Shown piece by piece: positions 57,857 through 64,000 of a DNA stretch of 64,000 nt. The first letter of the stretch is position 1; every line of letters starts with the position of its first letter. The notes below the pieces were generated by a model, which saw only the letters and a list, made by a program, of their open reading frames with translations, was not told the origin of the DNA and made no database searches. This stretch comes from an uncultured Oscillospiraceae bacterium (GTDB lineage Bacteria > Bacillota > Clostridia > Oscillospirales > Oscillospiraceae). The stretch covers positions 1 through 64,000 of the forward strand of contig CANQXG010000009.1 of NCBI GenBank assembly GCA_947627735.1, read 5' to 3'. The position numbers and the translations under genes are program-made.

Positions 57857-57921
57857 GGCCCCGGACGGCGGAAGTCTGCCCGTTCGGGCGGCGAATGGGG
57901 CAGAATAAGCGCGGACGGTCA

Positions 57922-57950
57922 TTTACAACCGGCCGGCGGTGGGGTATAAT
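57922..57950 (+). promoter_or_regulatory. Promoter of the DUF975 gene
   Basis: TTTACA (57922-57927), 17 bases, TATAAT (57945-57950); the ATG follows at 57987. Confidence 0.75.
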
Positions 57951-57986
57951 GTCACATGGGCAGAGTTTCTGCCGGAAAGAGGGAAA

Positions 57987-58634
57987 ATGAACGAAATGAT
58001 GAAATCGAGAGCGGAGATAAAGGAATACGCCAAGGCCGCCTTCGCGGGGCGGTATTGGTACTGCGTGGCGGTGACGGTGCTGGTGTCGCTGTTCGTGACC
58101 GCCTGCACCTCCTTCACGCTGGGCCTGGGCGGGCTGATCCTGTCGGGGCCGATCACGGCGGGCTATTGCTACTTCTTCACCCAGGTGTTCCAGGGCCGGG
58201 GCGCCGAGGTGGACGTGGGCACGCCCTTCTCCGTGGGGTTCACCAACTTTGGCCGGAAGCTGGGCGGCCATCTGTGGATGTCGCTGTTCGTGTGGCTGTG
58301 GAGCCTGCTGTTCGTCATCCCGGGGGTCATAAAGGCCTATTCCTACGCCATGACCTCCTATATCCTGGGGGACTGCCCCAATGTGCGGGCCAAGGACGCG
58401 CTGAAGCTGTCCATGCGGATCATGGCCGGGCACAAGTGGGAGCTGTTCGTGTTCCATCTCAGCTTCATCGGCTGGCAGCTGCTCAACGGCCTCACCATGG
58501 GGCTGCTGGGGATCTTCTACGTCACGCCCTACATGAACACCTCCCTGGCGGGGTATTATCTGGAGGTGCGGGAGCAGGCCCTGCGCACCGGGGCCGTGAC
58601 GTTGGAGCAGCTCAACGGCGCGCCGGTGGACTGA
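57987..58634 (+). CDS. DUF975-like membrane protein
   Basis: 215-aa membrane protein. The chosen ATG at 57987 follows AGAGGG, 37 bases after the promoter -10. It starts with a basic helix (MMKSRAEIKEYAKAAFAGRY), then four to five helices (VAVTVLVSLFVTACTSFTLG, FVWLWSLLFVIPGVIKAYSY, LFVFHLSFIGWQLLNGLT). The VIPGVIKAYSYAMTSYILGD stretch with conserved Pro, Lys and Tyr is the DUF975 hallmark. The function of the family is not established. Confidence 0.85.
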   Translation: MNEMMKSRAEIKEYAKAAFAGRYWYCVAVTVLVSLFVTACTSFTLGLGGLILSGPITAGYCYFFTQVFQGRGAEVDVGTPFSVGFTNFGRKLGGHLWMSLFVWLWSLLFVIPGVIKAYSYAMTSYILGDCPNVRAKDALKLSMRIMAGHKWELFVFHLSFIGWQLLNGLTMGLLGIFYVTPYMNTSLAGYYLEVREQALRTGAVTLEQLNGAPVD

Positions 58635-58651
58635 AAAAGCAAAGGAAAAGA

Positions 58652-58678
58652 CCCGGACCAGCTGGTCCGGGCCTTTTT
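58652..58678 (+). terminator. Terminator after the DUF975 gene
   Basis: Palindrome CCCGGACCAGCTGGTCCGGG followed by CCTTTTT on the plus strand. Confidence 0.85.
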
Positions 58679-58688
58679 CGCGGCGGTA

Positions 58689-59336
58689 TTATTTCTGCCG
58701 GCAGTTGTCCTTGCGGATGGCGTCCGCCCAGTTGCTGCCCAGGGGGGCGCGGGACCGCACGGCGCTCACCGCGCTGCCCACCGTGTCGTACAGCACCTGG
58801 GTGCCCTGGCTGTCCGCCCGGTAGCCCACCGCCCGGTCCGCCTCGATGCCGAAGGCGGCAGCGGTGCTCACCGCGTCGATGTTGGCCGCCAAAAACAGGA
58901 ACTCCCAGCCGTACTTCTCCTTCTCGTGGGCGATCATGGCCTTGACCCGGTCGCTGGAATAAAAGCGGCTGGCGTTCTCCATGCCGTCGGTGGTGATGAC
59001 GAACACGGTGTGCTCCGGCACGTCCTCGGGCCGGGCGTAGCGGTGGATGTCCGCGATGTGGCGGATGGTCTGGCCGATGGCGTCCATGAGGGCGGTGCAG
59101 CCGCCCACGGTGTAGTCCCTGTTCGTCAGGGCCGGCACCTGCTCCAGAGGCAGCCGGTCGTGGATGGTGTGGGCGCTGTTGGAGAACAGGACCGTGGTGA
59201 CGTAGGCCCGGCCAGGCAGAGCGCGCTGCTTTTCGATCAGGGCGTTGAACCCGCCGACGGTGTCCGCCTCCAGACCCGCCATAGAGCCGCTGGCGTCCAG
59301 GATGAATACCATTTCCGTGATGTCGTTTCTCGTCAT
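58689..59336 (-). CDS. VWA-domain protein
   Basis: 215-aa von Willebrand A domain protein without signal peptide, so cytoplasmic. The metal-ion-dependent adhesion site is intact: FILDASGSM (DxSxS), the Thr of GGCTALMDAIGQ, and TTDGMENAS (the Asp of the third loop). It resembles TerY-like VWA proteins of stress and tellurite-type clusters. GGGAGGTC precedes the ATG but is predicted to be paired in a leader hairpin. It lies 98 bases downstream of a macrodomain gene on the same strand, so the two may act together. Confidence 0.9.
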   Translation of the reverse strand: MTRNDITEMVFILDASGSMAGLEADTVGGFNALIEKQRALPGRAYVTTVLFSNSAHTIHDRLPLEQVPALTNRDYTVGGCTALMDAIGQTIRHIADIHRYARPEDVPEHTVFVITTDGMENASRFYSSDRVKAMIAHEKEKYGWEFLFLAANIDAVSTAAAFGIEADRAVGYRADSQGTQVLYDTVGSAVSAVRSRAPLGSNWADAIRKDNCRQK

Positions 59337-59342
59337 GATGAT

Positions 59343-59383
59343 GACCTCCCGTACTGTTTTTGTTGTACACAGTATAGGAGGTC
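59343..59383 (-). promoter_or_regulatory. Leader hairpin sequestering the VWA ribosome-binding site
   Basis: On the minus strand GACCTCC and TACTG pair with CAGTA and GGAGGTC, with a 13-nt loop and a small internal loop (about 12 bp in all). The 3' arm is the Shine-Dalgarno sequence of the VWA gene, so translation may need the hairpin to open. Confidence 0.6.
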
Positions 59384-59434
59384 TTTCGATGTTTTTGGTC
59401 GCCCGGCAGGCGACAAATCGTGCGGCGAGGTTTC

Positions 59435-60451
59435 TCAGGCGCCCAGCAGGGACTGGTCGAACACGAACAGCGCCTCGTTGATCTGGAAGACGTTGTAGTT
59501 GCCCCGGCGGATGAAGTACTCCACGATCACGTCCGCCTTGCTGGCCGGGGACAGGGCGTAGCCAGCCTTTTGGAGCAGCTCCCGGGTCTCCTCCAGGGGC
59601 AGCTCCAGGGCGATGGCGAAGGCCAGGGCGGTGGGCTTACTGGGCTTGTAGTGGACGTCGGAGCGGATCTTGGAGAACAGCTTGCGGTCGATGTTGGCCT
59701 TTTTATAGCACTCCGCGTCGGTCATGCCCCGCTCGTCGATCTTCCGCAGGAGCATCTGGGAGAAGCTCTCGTCCATGTGGGCCAGGCGCTGCTCCAGGCT
59801 GCTGTAGGCCCCGGCGGGGGCCGCTGCCGGCATGGGCTTGGCCGCGGGGGCGGCGTCCCCCAGCATGGCGTGCAGGCGCATGGAGCGCATCCGCTCGGCG
59901 CAGGCGTCGTAGTGGGTGTCCACATAGTGGTCGTCGATGAACGACTGCACGTCGGTGAACAGCTTCGTGCTCAGGGCGTAGGGCGTGGGGCTGAACACCA
60001 CCAATGTCACCAGCATGTCGTCGCTGGTGTCCAGCAGGAACGCGCCGATGGCGTCCACCGCCACCCGCAATGCCTGGTCCTTGGGGTAGCCGAACACCCC
60101 CGCCGAGATCAGCGGGAAGGCCACGCTGTGGCACTCGTGCTCCCGGGCCAGGGCCAGGGAGGAGCGGTAGCAGCTCTCCAGCAGCTCCCTCTCCCCGTGG
60201 CCGCCGCCCTGCCAGACGGGGCCGACGGTGTGGATGACGTACTTGCAGGGCAGATCGTAGCCCTTGGTGATCCGGGCCTGGCCGGTGGGGCAGCCGCCCA
60301 GGGTGCGGCACTCCTCCAGCAGCCCCGGCCCGGCGGCCTTGTGGATGGCGCCGTCCACGCCGCCGCCCCCCAGAAGGGAGTTTTTCGCCGCGTTCACGAT
60401 GGCGTCGCAGGGGAAGGCCGTGATGTCGGCCCGGACGATACGAAAAGGCAT
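59435..60451 (-). CDS. Macrodomain protein with C-terminal helical domain
   Basis: 338-aa protein. Residues 1-175 are an ADP-ribose-binding macrodomain: [35 protein letters not shown] (split here; the AIVNAAN-like and GGGVDGAIH motifs are those of ADP-ribosyl hydrolases), [10 protein letters not shown] and [12 protein letters not shown]. After a Pro/Ala linker comes a helical domain with HTH-like features ([40 protein letters not shown]). Macrodomains remove or read ADP-ribose; the C-terminal part may bind nucleic acid or protein. AGGAGGTG precedes the ATG at 60451. Confidence 0.9.
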   Translation of the reverse strand: MPFRIVRADITAFPCDAIVNAAKNSLLGGGGVDGAIHKAAGPGLLEECRTLGGCPTGQARITKGYDLPCKYVIHTVGPVWQGGGHGERELLESCYRSSLALAREHECHSVAFPLISAGVFGYPKDQALRVAVDAIGAFLLDTSDDMLVTLVVFSPTPYALSTKLFTDVQSFIDDHYVDTHYDACAERMRSMRLHAMLGDAAPAAKPMPAAAPAGAYSSLEQRLAHMDESFSQMLLRKIDERGMTDAECYKKANIDRKLFSKIRSDVHYKPSKPTALAFAIALELPLEETRELLQKAGYALSPASKADVIVEYFIRRGNYNVFQINEALFVFDQSLLGA

Positions 60452-60478
60452 GGGGCACCTCCTGAAAAGAATACACCC

Positions 60479-60507
60479 ATTATAGTCCGTTATACTGTCC
60501 CGCGCAA
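60479..60507 (-). promoter_or_regulatory. Promoter of the macrodomain-VWA genes
   Basis: TTGCGC (60507-60502) and TATAAT (60484-60479) on the minus strand, 17 bases apart. Confidence 0.68.
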
Positions 60508-60519
60508 GTCCTCCGGGGG

Positions 60520-60548
60520 TTGCATTTGCCGGCGCGGAGGTGTATAAT
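60520..60548 (+). promoter_or_regulatory. Promoter of the HAD-thiN operon
   Basis: TTGCAT (60520-60525), 17 bases, TATAAT (60543-60548), divergent from the macrodomain promoter. Confidence 0.75.
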
Positions 60549-60608
60549 GCCCATCGAAAACGGCGGGGCGCCCGGAGCGGGTCCCCGCTTTTTTCGGAGG
60601 AGAGAGCT

Positions 60609-61265
60609 ATGGACAAGAGATACGCCATATTCGACATGGACGGCACGCTGGTGGACTCCATGGGGTACTGGGACAGCCTGGCGGAGGAATACCTCCACAG
60701 CCAGGGGGTGAAGGTCGTGCCGCCGGAGATCCTGCGGCGGATCGTGCCCATGACCATGGCCGAGTCGGCGGACCTGTTCCGACAGGAGCTGGGTCTGACC
60801 GGGTCCCGGGAGAGCATCGCCGCGGACATGAACGGGCTGATGGACGTGCACTACCACACGGACGTGCCCCTGAAGCAGGGGGCGGAGGCATACCTGCGGG
60901 CGCTGCACCGGCGGGGCGTGAAGATGTGCGTGGCGTCGGCCACGGCGGAGCCGCTGATGGAGGCGTGTCTGGAGCGGCTGGGCGTGCGGGAGCTGTTCCA
61001 GTTCGTGCTCAGCTGCGACAGCGTCAACGCCGGCAAGGACAGGCCGGACGTGTTCCACGAGGCGGCCAGGCGCATGGGCGCGCCGTCGCCGGGGCAGGTG
61101 GCGGTGTATGAGGACGCCGTCCACGGCGGGCGCACCGCCAAGGCGGCGGGGTATTACCTGGTGGCCGTGTATGACGACAGCGGCAAGGCCCACTGGGAGG
61201 AGCTGAAGGCCATGGCCGACGAGGTCATCGAGCGGTGGGACCTGGCGGTCCCGGAGGAGGGCTGA
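60609..61265 (+). CDS. HAD-superfamily phosphatase (beta-phosphoglucomutase-like)
   Basis: 218-aa HAD hydrolase. Motif I is [10 protein letters not shown] (nucleophile and acid Asp), motif II the Ser/Thr of [11 protein letters not shown], motif III the Lys of GKDRPDVF and motif [11 protein letters not shown] four-helix cap lies between motifs I and II, as in phosphoglucomutase/phosphatase types. GGAGGAGAGAG precedes the ATG. It ends one base before thiN and may act on a thiamine-pathway phosphate, but general phosphatase activity is equally likely. Confidence 0.92.
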   Translation: MDKRYAIFDMDGTLVDSMGYWDSLAEEYLHSQGVKVVPPEILRRIVPMTMAESADLFRQELGLTGSRESIAADMNGLMDVHYHTDVPLKQGAEAYLRALHRRGVKMCVASATAEPLMEACLERLGVRELFQFVLSCDSVNAGKDRPDVFHEAARRMGAPSPGQVAVYEDAVHGGRTAKAAGYYLVAVYDDSGKAHWEELKAMADEVIERWDLAVPEEG

Positions 61266-61266
61266 C

Positions 61267-61902
61267 ATGGGCCGGTGCGTGATCCTGGGCGGCGGGCCGA
61301 TCGGGGACTACGACCGGGCGCGGAGCGCGCTGAGGCCGGACGACTGGGTGGTGTGCTGCGACAGCGGACTGTACCATGTGCCCCGGCTGGGGGTGCGCCC
61401 GGCGCTGGTGGTGGGGGATTTCGACTCCTGCCACAGGCCGCAGACGGAGGCGGAGATCATCACCCTGCCCTCGGTGAAGGACGACACCGACACGGTGTAC
61501 GCCGCCCGGGAGGCCCTGCGCCGGGGCTGGCGGGAATTTCTGCTGCTGGGCGTCACCGGCGGGCGGATAGACCACACCCTGGCCAACCTGGGGCTGCTGA
61601 TGGCCCTGGACAGGGCGGGCGCCCACGGCGTCATCGCGGACGCATACGGGGAGATGGAGATCCTCTCCCGGGGCACGGCCTACGTGGAGGACAGATGGCG
61701 GTGGTTCTCCCTGCTGCCGGTGGGAGGCCCGGCCTCGGGCGTCACCGTCACGGGGGCGAAGTATCCCCTGCAGGACGCCCGGATCGAGCCGGAGTACCCC
61801 TACGGGGTGAGCAACGAGCCTCTGCCCGGGGGCCGGGCGGCCATATCCCTGGGGGAGGGCCGGCTGCTGCTGGTCCGGACGGACAGGGATTGGATAGACT
61901 GA
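61267..61902 (+). CDS. thiN: Thiamine pyrophosphokinase
   Basis: 211-aa enzyme that converts thiamine to thiamine diphosphate with ATP. Motifs: VCCDSGLYH near the N terminus, LVVGDFDSC (catalytic Asp residues), SVKDDTDTVYA and LLGVTGGRIDHTLANLGLL, together the TPK signature, then the beta-sandwich thiamine-binding domain (FSLLPVGGPASGVTVTGAKY, YGVSNEPL). It starts immediately after the HAD gene, with GGAGG near its stop. Length is typical. A strong terminator follows. Confidence 0.93.
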   Translation: MGRCVILGGGPIGDYDRARSALRPDDWVVCCDSGLYHVPRLGVRPALVVGDFDSCHRPQTEAEIITLPSVKDDTDTVYAAREALRRGWREFLLLGVTGGRIDHTLANLGLLMALDRAGAHGVIADAYGEMEILSRGTAYVEDRWRWFSLLPVGGPASGVTVTGAKYPLQDARIEPEYPYGVSNEPLPGGRAAISLGEGRLLLVRTDRDWID

Positions 61903-61908
61903 GGCGAA

Positions 61909-61940
61909 GCGGCGCTCCGAGGGAGGAGCGCCGCTTTTTT
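61909..61940 (+). terminator. Terminator after thiN
   Basis: Ten-bp stem GCGGCGCTCC pairing with GGAGCGCCGC, followed by T6. Confidence 0.88.
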
Positions 61941-62036
61941 GCGGGAGGAAAAATATATGAAAATTTCATCATTCGGTCACAAAACCGCAGGCCGGCTGGT
62001 GTACAATGGGTCCATGACGGAGAGGAGGCGGCACGG

Positions 62037-63047
62037 ATGGTCGAGGTGAGCCACCTGACGAAGCGATACGGCGCCCACACCGCGGTGGAGGATCTGTCCT
62101 TCACGGTGGAGAAGGGGCTGGTATACGGCTTTTTGGGTCCCAACGGGGCGGGAAAGACCACCACCATGAACATACTGACCGGGTGCCTGGCCGCCACGGA
62201 GGGCCAGGTGACCATCGGCGGGTACGATATATTCGACCAGCCCATCCAGGCCAAGCGGCTGGTGGGCTATCTGCCGGAGCAGCCGCCCTTATACGGGGGC
62301 ATGACGGTGGAGGAGTACCTCAGCTTCGTGGCCCGGGCCAAGGGCGTGACCGTGGGCAGGCTGGACGGCCAGCTGGCCGAGGCAGAGGCGGTCACCGGCG
62401 TGACGGACGTGGCCGGGCGGCTCATACGCAACCTGTCCAAGGGCTACCGCCAGCGGGTGGGCATCGCCCAGGCCCTGCTGGGCAGCCCCCAGGTCATCAT
62501 CCTGGACGAGCCTACGGTGGGGCTGGACCCGCTGCAGATCGTGGAGATCCGCAAGCTGATCCGCTCCCTGGGCCGGGACAGGACGGTGATCCTCTCCAGC
62601 CACATCCTCAGCGAGGTGCAGGCGGTGTGCGACCGGGTCATCATGGTCCACAAGGGCCGGCTGGTGGCCCAGGGCACGGCGGCGGAGCTGGAGCAGCGGT
62701 TCGCCGGGAAGGTGACCTATCATCTGACGGTGAAGGCCGCGCCGGGCGAGGTCCATCAGGCACTGGAGCCGGCGGAGGGCGTGCTGGAGGTGGCCACGGA
62801 GCCGGGGGACGAAGGCCGGCTCAATGTCACGGTGACGGCGTCGGACGCCGGCCCCGGCATGGACGAGAGGATCAGCTTCGCCCTGAGCGATCAGCGCATA
62901 CCGGTGCTGCGCCTGGAGCGGGAGCAGGCGAGTCTGGAGGACGTGTTCCTGGCCCTGACCCAGGAGCAGCCGACCGGTCCCGCCGACAGCCGGCCCGGGC
63001 GGACCCGGCGGTTCGGGAGAGGAGGCAGACATGACCGCGATCTATGA
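62037..63047 (+). CDS. ABC transporter ATP-binding protein
   Basis: 336-aa ATPase subunit from the ATG at 62037 (GAGGAGG upstream). Walker A GPNGAGKTTT, Q-loop YLPEQPPLYGG, ABC signature LSKGYRQRVGIAQAL, Walker B VIILDEPTVGLD and the H-loop SSHILSE are all present. A C-terminal domain of about 110 aa (VTYHLTVKAAPGEVHQ onward) is typical of GldA/CcmA-type exporters. It overlaps the permease gene by 17 bases. With the next two genes it forms a gliding-type (GldAFG-like) ABC export system. Confidence 0.92.
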   Translation: MVEVSHLTKRYGAHTAVEDLSFTVEKGLVYGFLGPNGAGKTTTMNILTGCLAATEGQVTIGGYDIFDQPIQAKRLVGYLPEQPPLYGGMTVEEYLSFVARAKGVTVGRLDGQLAEAEAVTGVTDVAGRLIRNLSKGYRQRVGIAQALLGSPQVIILDEPTVGLDPLQIVEIRKLIRSLGRDRTVILSSHILSEVQAVCDRVIMVHKGRLVAQGTAAELEQRFAGKVTYHLTVKAAPGEVHQALEPAEGVLEVATEPGDEGRLNVTVTASDAGPGMDERISFALSDQRIPVLRLEREQASLEDVFLALTQEQPTGPADSRPGRTRRFGRGGRHDRDL

Positions 63048-63903
63048 GCGGGAGCTGGACAGCCAGCTCAACGGCCTGACGGGGTATGTGTACGGGGCAC
63101 TGATGCTGCTGTTCGCGGGGATATACGTGATGGTGAGCAACCTGGCCGGGTCGCCGGATTTCACCAACGTGCTGTACAGCATGAATTTCATCTACCTCAT
63201 CGGCATCCCCCTGCTGACCATGCGCAGCGTGGCGGAGGAGCGCCATCAGAAGACGGACCAGCTGCTGTACAGCCTGCCGCTGAGCATGACGAAGATCGTG
63301 CTGGGCAAGTATCTGGCGCTGGTGACGGTGATGGTCATGCCCATATTGGTGATGGGGCTGTATCCGCTGCTGCTCAACGCCCTGGCCACGGCGGGGGCCA
63401 TCTCCCTGAAGAGCGCCTACTCCGCCCTGGCGGGGTATGTGCTGCTGGGCATGGCGCTGACGGCGGTGGGGCTTTATATCTCCAGTCTGATGGACAGCCC
63501 CGCCCTGGCGGCGGGGGCGTGCTTCATCGTGATGCTGCTGGCCTATTTCCTGTCCCCCCTGGCGGAGTATATCCCCCAGTCGGGGCCGGCGTCCCTGGCG
63601 GCCTTCGCCCTGGCGGCGGCGGTGTTCGCGCTGATTTTGTGGCGGGCCACGGGCAACCGGGCCGCGGCCCTGGGGATCGGCGCGGCGCTGGAGGCGGGGC
63701 TGGGGGCATGGTACGCCCTGGCGCCGGACATGTTCCCCGGGCTTTTTGCCGATGTGGTGCAGTGGCTGGCCATTTTCGACAGATTCGACAACTTCGCCTA
63801 TGATATATTCGATGTGCGCTCGGCGGTGTATTTCCTGTCGGCGGCGGCGGTGTTCCTGTTCCTCACGGTCCAGGCCATGGAGCGCAGGAGGTGGGCGGCG
63901 TGA
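63031..63903 (+). CDS. ABC transporter permease (GldF/ABC-2 type)
   Basis: 290-aa membrane protein with six or more helices: IYERELDSQLNGLTGYVYGA, VLYSMNFIYLIGIPLLTMRS and VAEERHQKTDQLLYSLPLSM, the last being the conserved cytoplasmic coupling stretch (EExxGTxxLLxxxP-like) of ABC-2 permeases. Start is ATG at 63031, inside the ATPase gene. Its stop overlaps the next start (GTGA). Substrate unknown. Confidence 0.88.
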   Translation: MTAIYERELDSQLNGLTGYVYGALMLLFAGIYVMVSNLAGSPDFTNVLYSMNFIYLIGIPLLTMRSVAEERHQKTDQLLYSLPLSMTKIVLGKYLALVTVMVMPILVMGLYPLLLNALATAGAISLKSAYSALAGYVLLGMALTAVGLYISSLMDSPALAAGACFIVMLLAYFLSPLAEYIPQSGPASLAAFALAAAVFALILWRATGNRAAALGIGAALEAGLGAWYALAPDMFPGLFADVVQWLAIFDRFDNFAYDIFDVRSAVYFLSAAAVFLFLTVQAMERRRWAA

Positions 63904-64000
63904 AGAAGCTCATGAAGAAGCTGGGCGCCTCCCTGGGGACGAAGGGCTGGCGGGCCGGCGCGTACAGCGTGTTCGCGGCGGTGCTGGTCATCGCCATGGC
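63900..64000 (+). CDS. Partial gene, probably GldG-like ABC accessory protein
   Basis: Only the first 33 codons are inside the window. The GTG at 63900 overlaps the permease stop. The start KKLMKKLGASLGTKGWRAGA then YSVFAAVLVIAMA is a basic segment running into a membrane helix, as in GldG-like proteins that follow GldF permeases. Position is the main support; the product could be a second permease. Confidence 0.55.
   Translation, partial: MKKLMKKLGASLGTKGWRAGAYSVFAAVLVIAM

Overview
The window is about 62-65% G+C over most of its length, with strong Shine-Dalgarno sites, many GTG/TTG starts, Gram-positive signals (an LPXTG protein, lipoproteins, RibU with an FMN riboswitch, CotH, AbrB, BlaI/BlaR) and dense intrinsic terminators. 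Together with Clostridia-type features (a CD1871A-like CXXC peptide, an EFR1-like flavodoxin-ferredoxin, Cys-type sulfatases, short palindromic repeats) this points to a strict anaerobe of the Eubacteriales, most likely an Oscillospiraceae gut bacterium such as the Flavonifractor/Oscillibacter group. That placement is an inference. No rRNA, tRNA or CRISPR array was seen.

Layout. 1-4.8 kb: a lower-GC accessory patch with a thioester/CnaB LPXTG adhesin, an unknown gene, an MNT-HEPN pair between direct repeats, and broken gene copies. 4.8-13.8 kb (minus): a LacI regulator, three cytoplasmic-type sulfatases and a complete tripartite tricarboxylate (TTT) transporter, apparently one regulon for importing and desulfating a small sulfated compound. 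14-19.2 kb: small housekeeping genes (tag, crcB, a TfoX-N protein, an esterase, a CDF transporter, unknowns). 19.3-32.6 kb (plus): a 13-kb operon with VTC, DUF4956, CotH, a glycosidase-like protein, a HEAT-repeat protein, a processive GT2, a degenerate-GGDEF/EAL protein, a phosphatase lipoprotein and a second TIM-barrel-like lipoprotein. It looks like an uncharacterised c-di-GMP-linked envelope polymer system and is my best candidate for the undescribed system.

32.6-44 kb: Rrf2 and a flavodoxin-ferredoxin divergent across twin operators; an aldo/keto reductase; AbrB; DUF1934-argS; RibU with its riboswitch; a CXXC/4Fe-4S/TlpA redox trio; threonine aldolase; an ECF sigma/anti-sigma pair. 44-48 kb: a repeat-rich gap, then CvpA, a stand-alone adenylating enzyme and UDP-GlcNAc 2-epimerase. 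48-54.4 kb (minus): BlaI and a BlaR-like M56 protease head a tight operon of three GT-C membrane glycosyltransferases and an acyltransferase, with two matching dyads at the promoter. 54.4-64 kb: an E2-like protein without its catalytic His, DUF554, MATE, DUF975, a macrodomain/VWA pair, a HAD phosphatase, thiamine pyrophosphokinase, and an ABC exporter running off the right edge.

All function calls come from reading motifs by eye; no database search was possible. Coordinates use the start codon I judged best from the ribosome-binding site.
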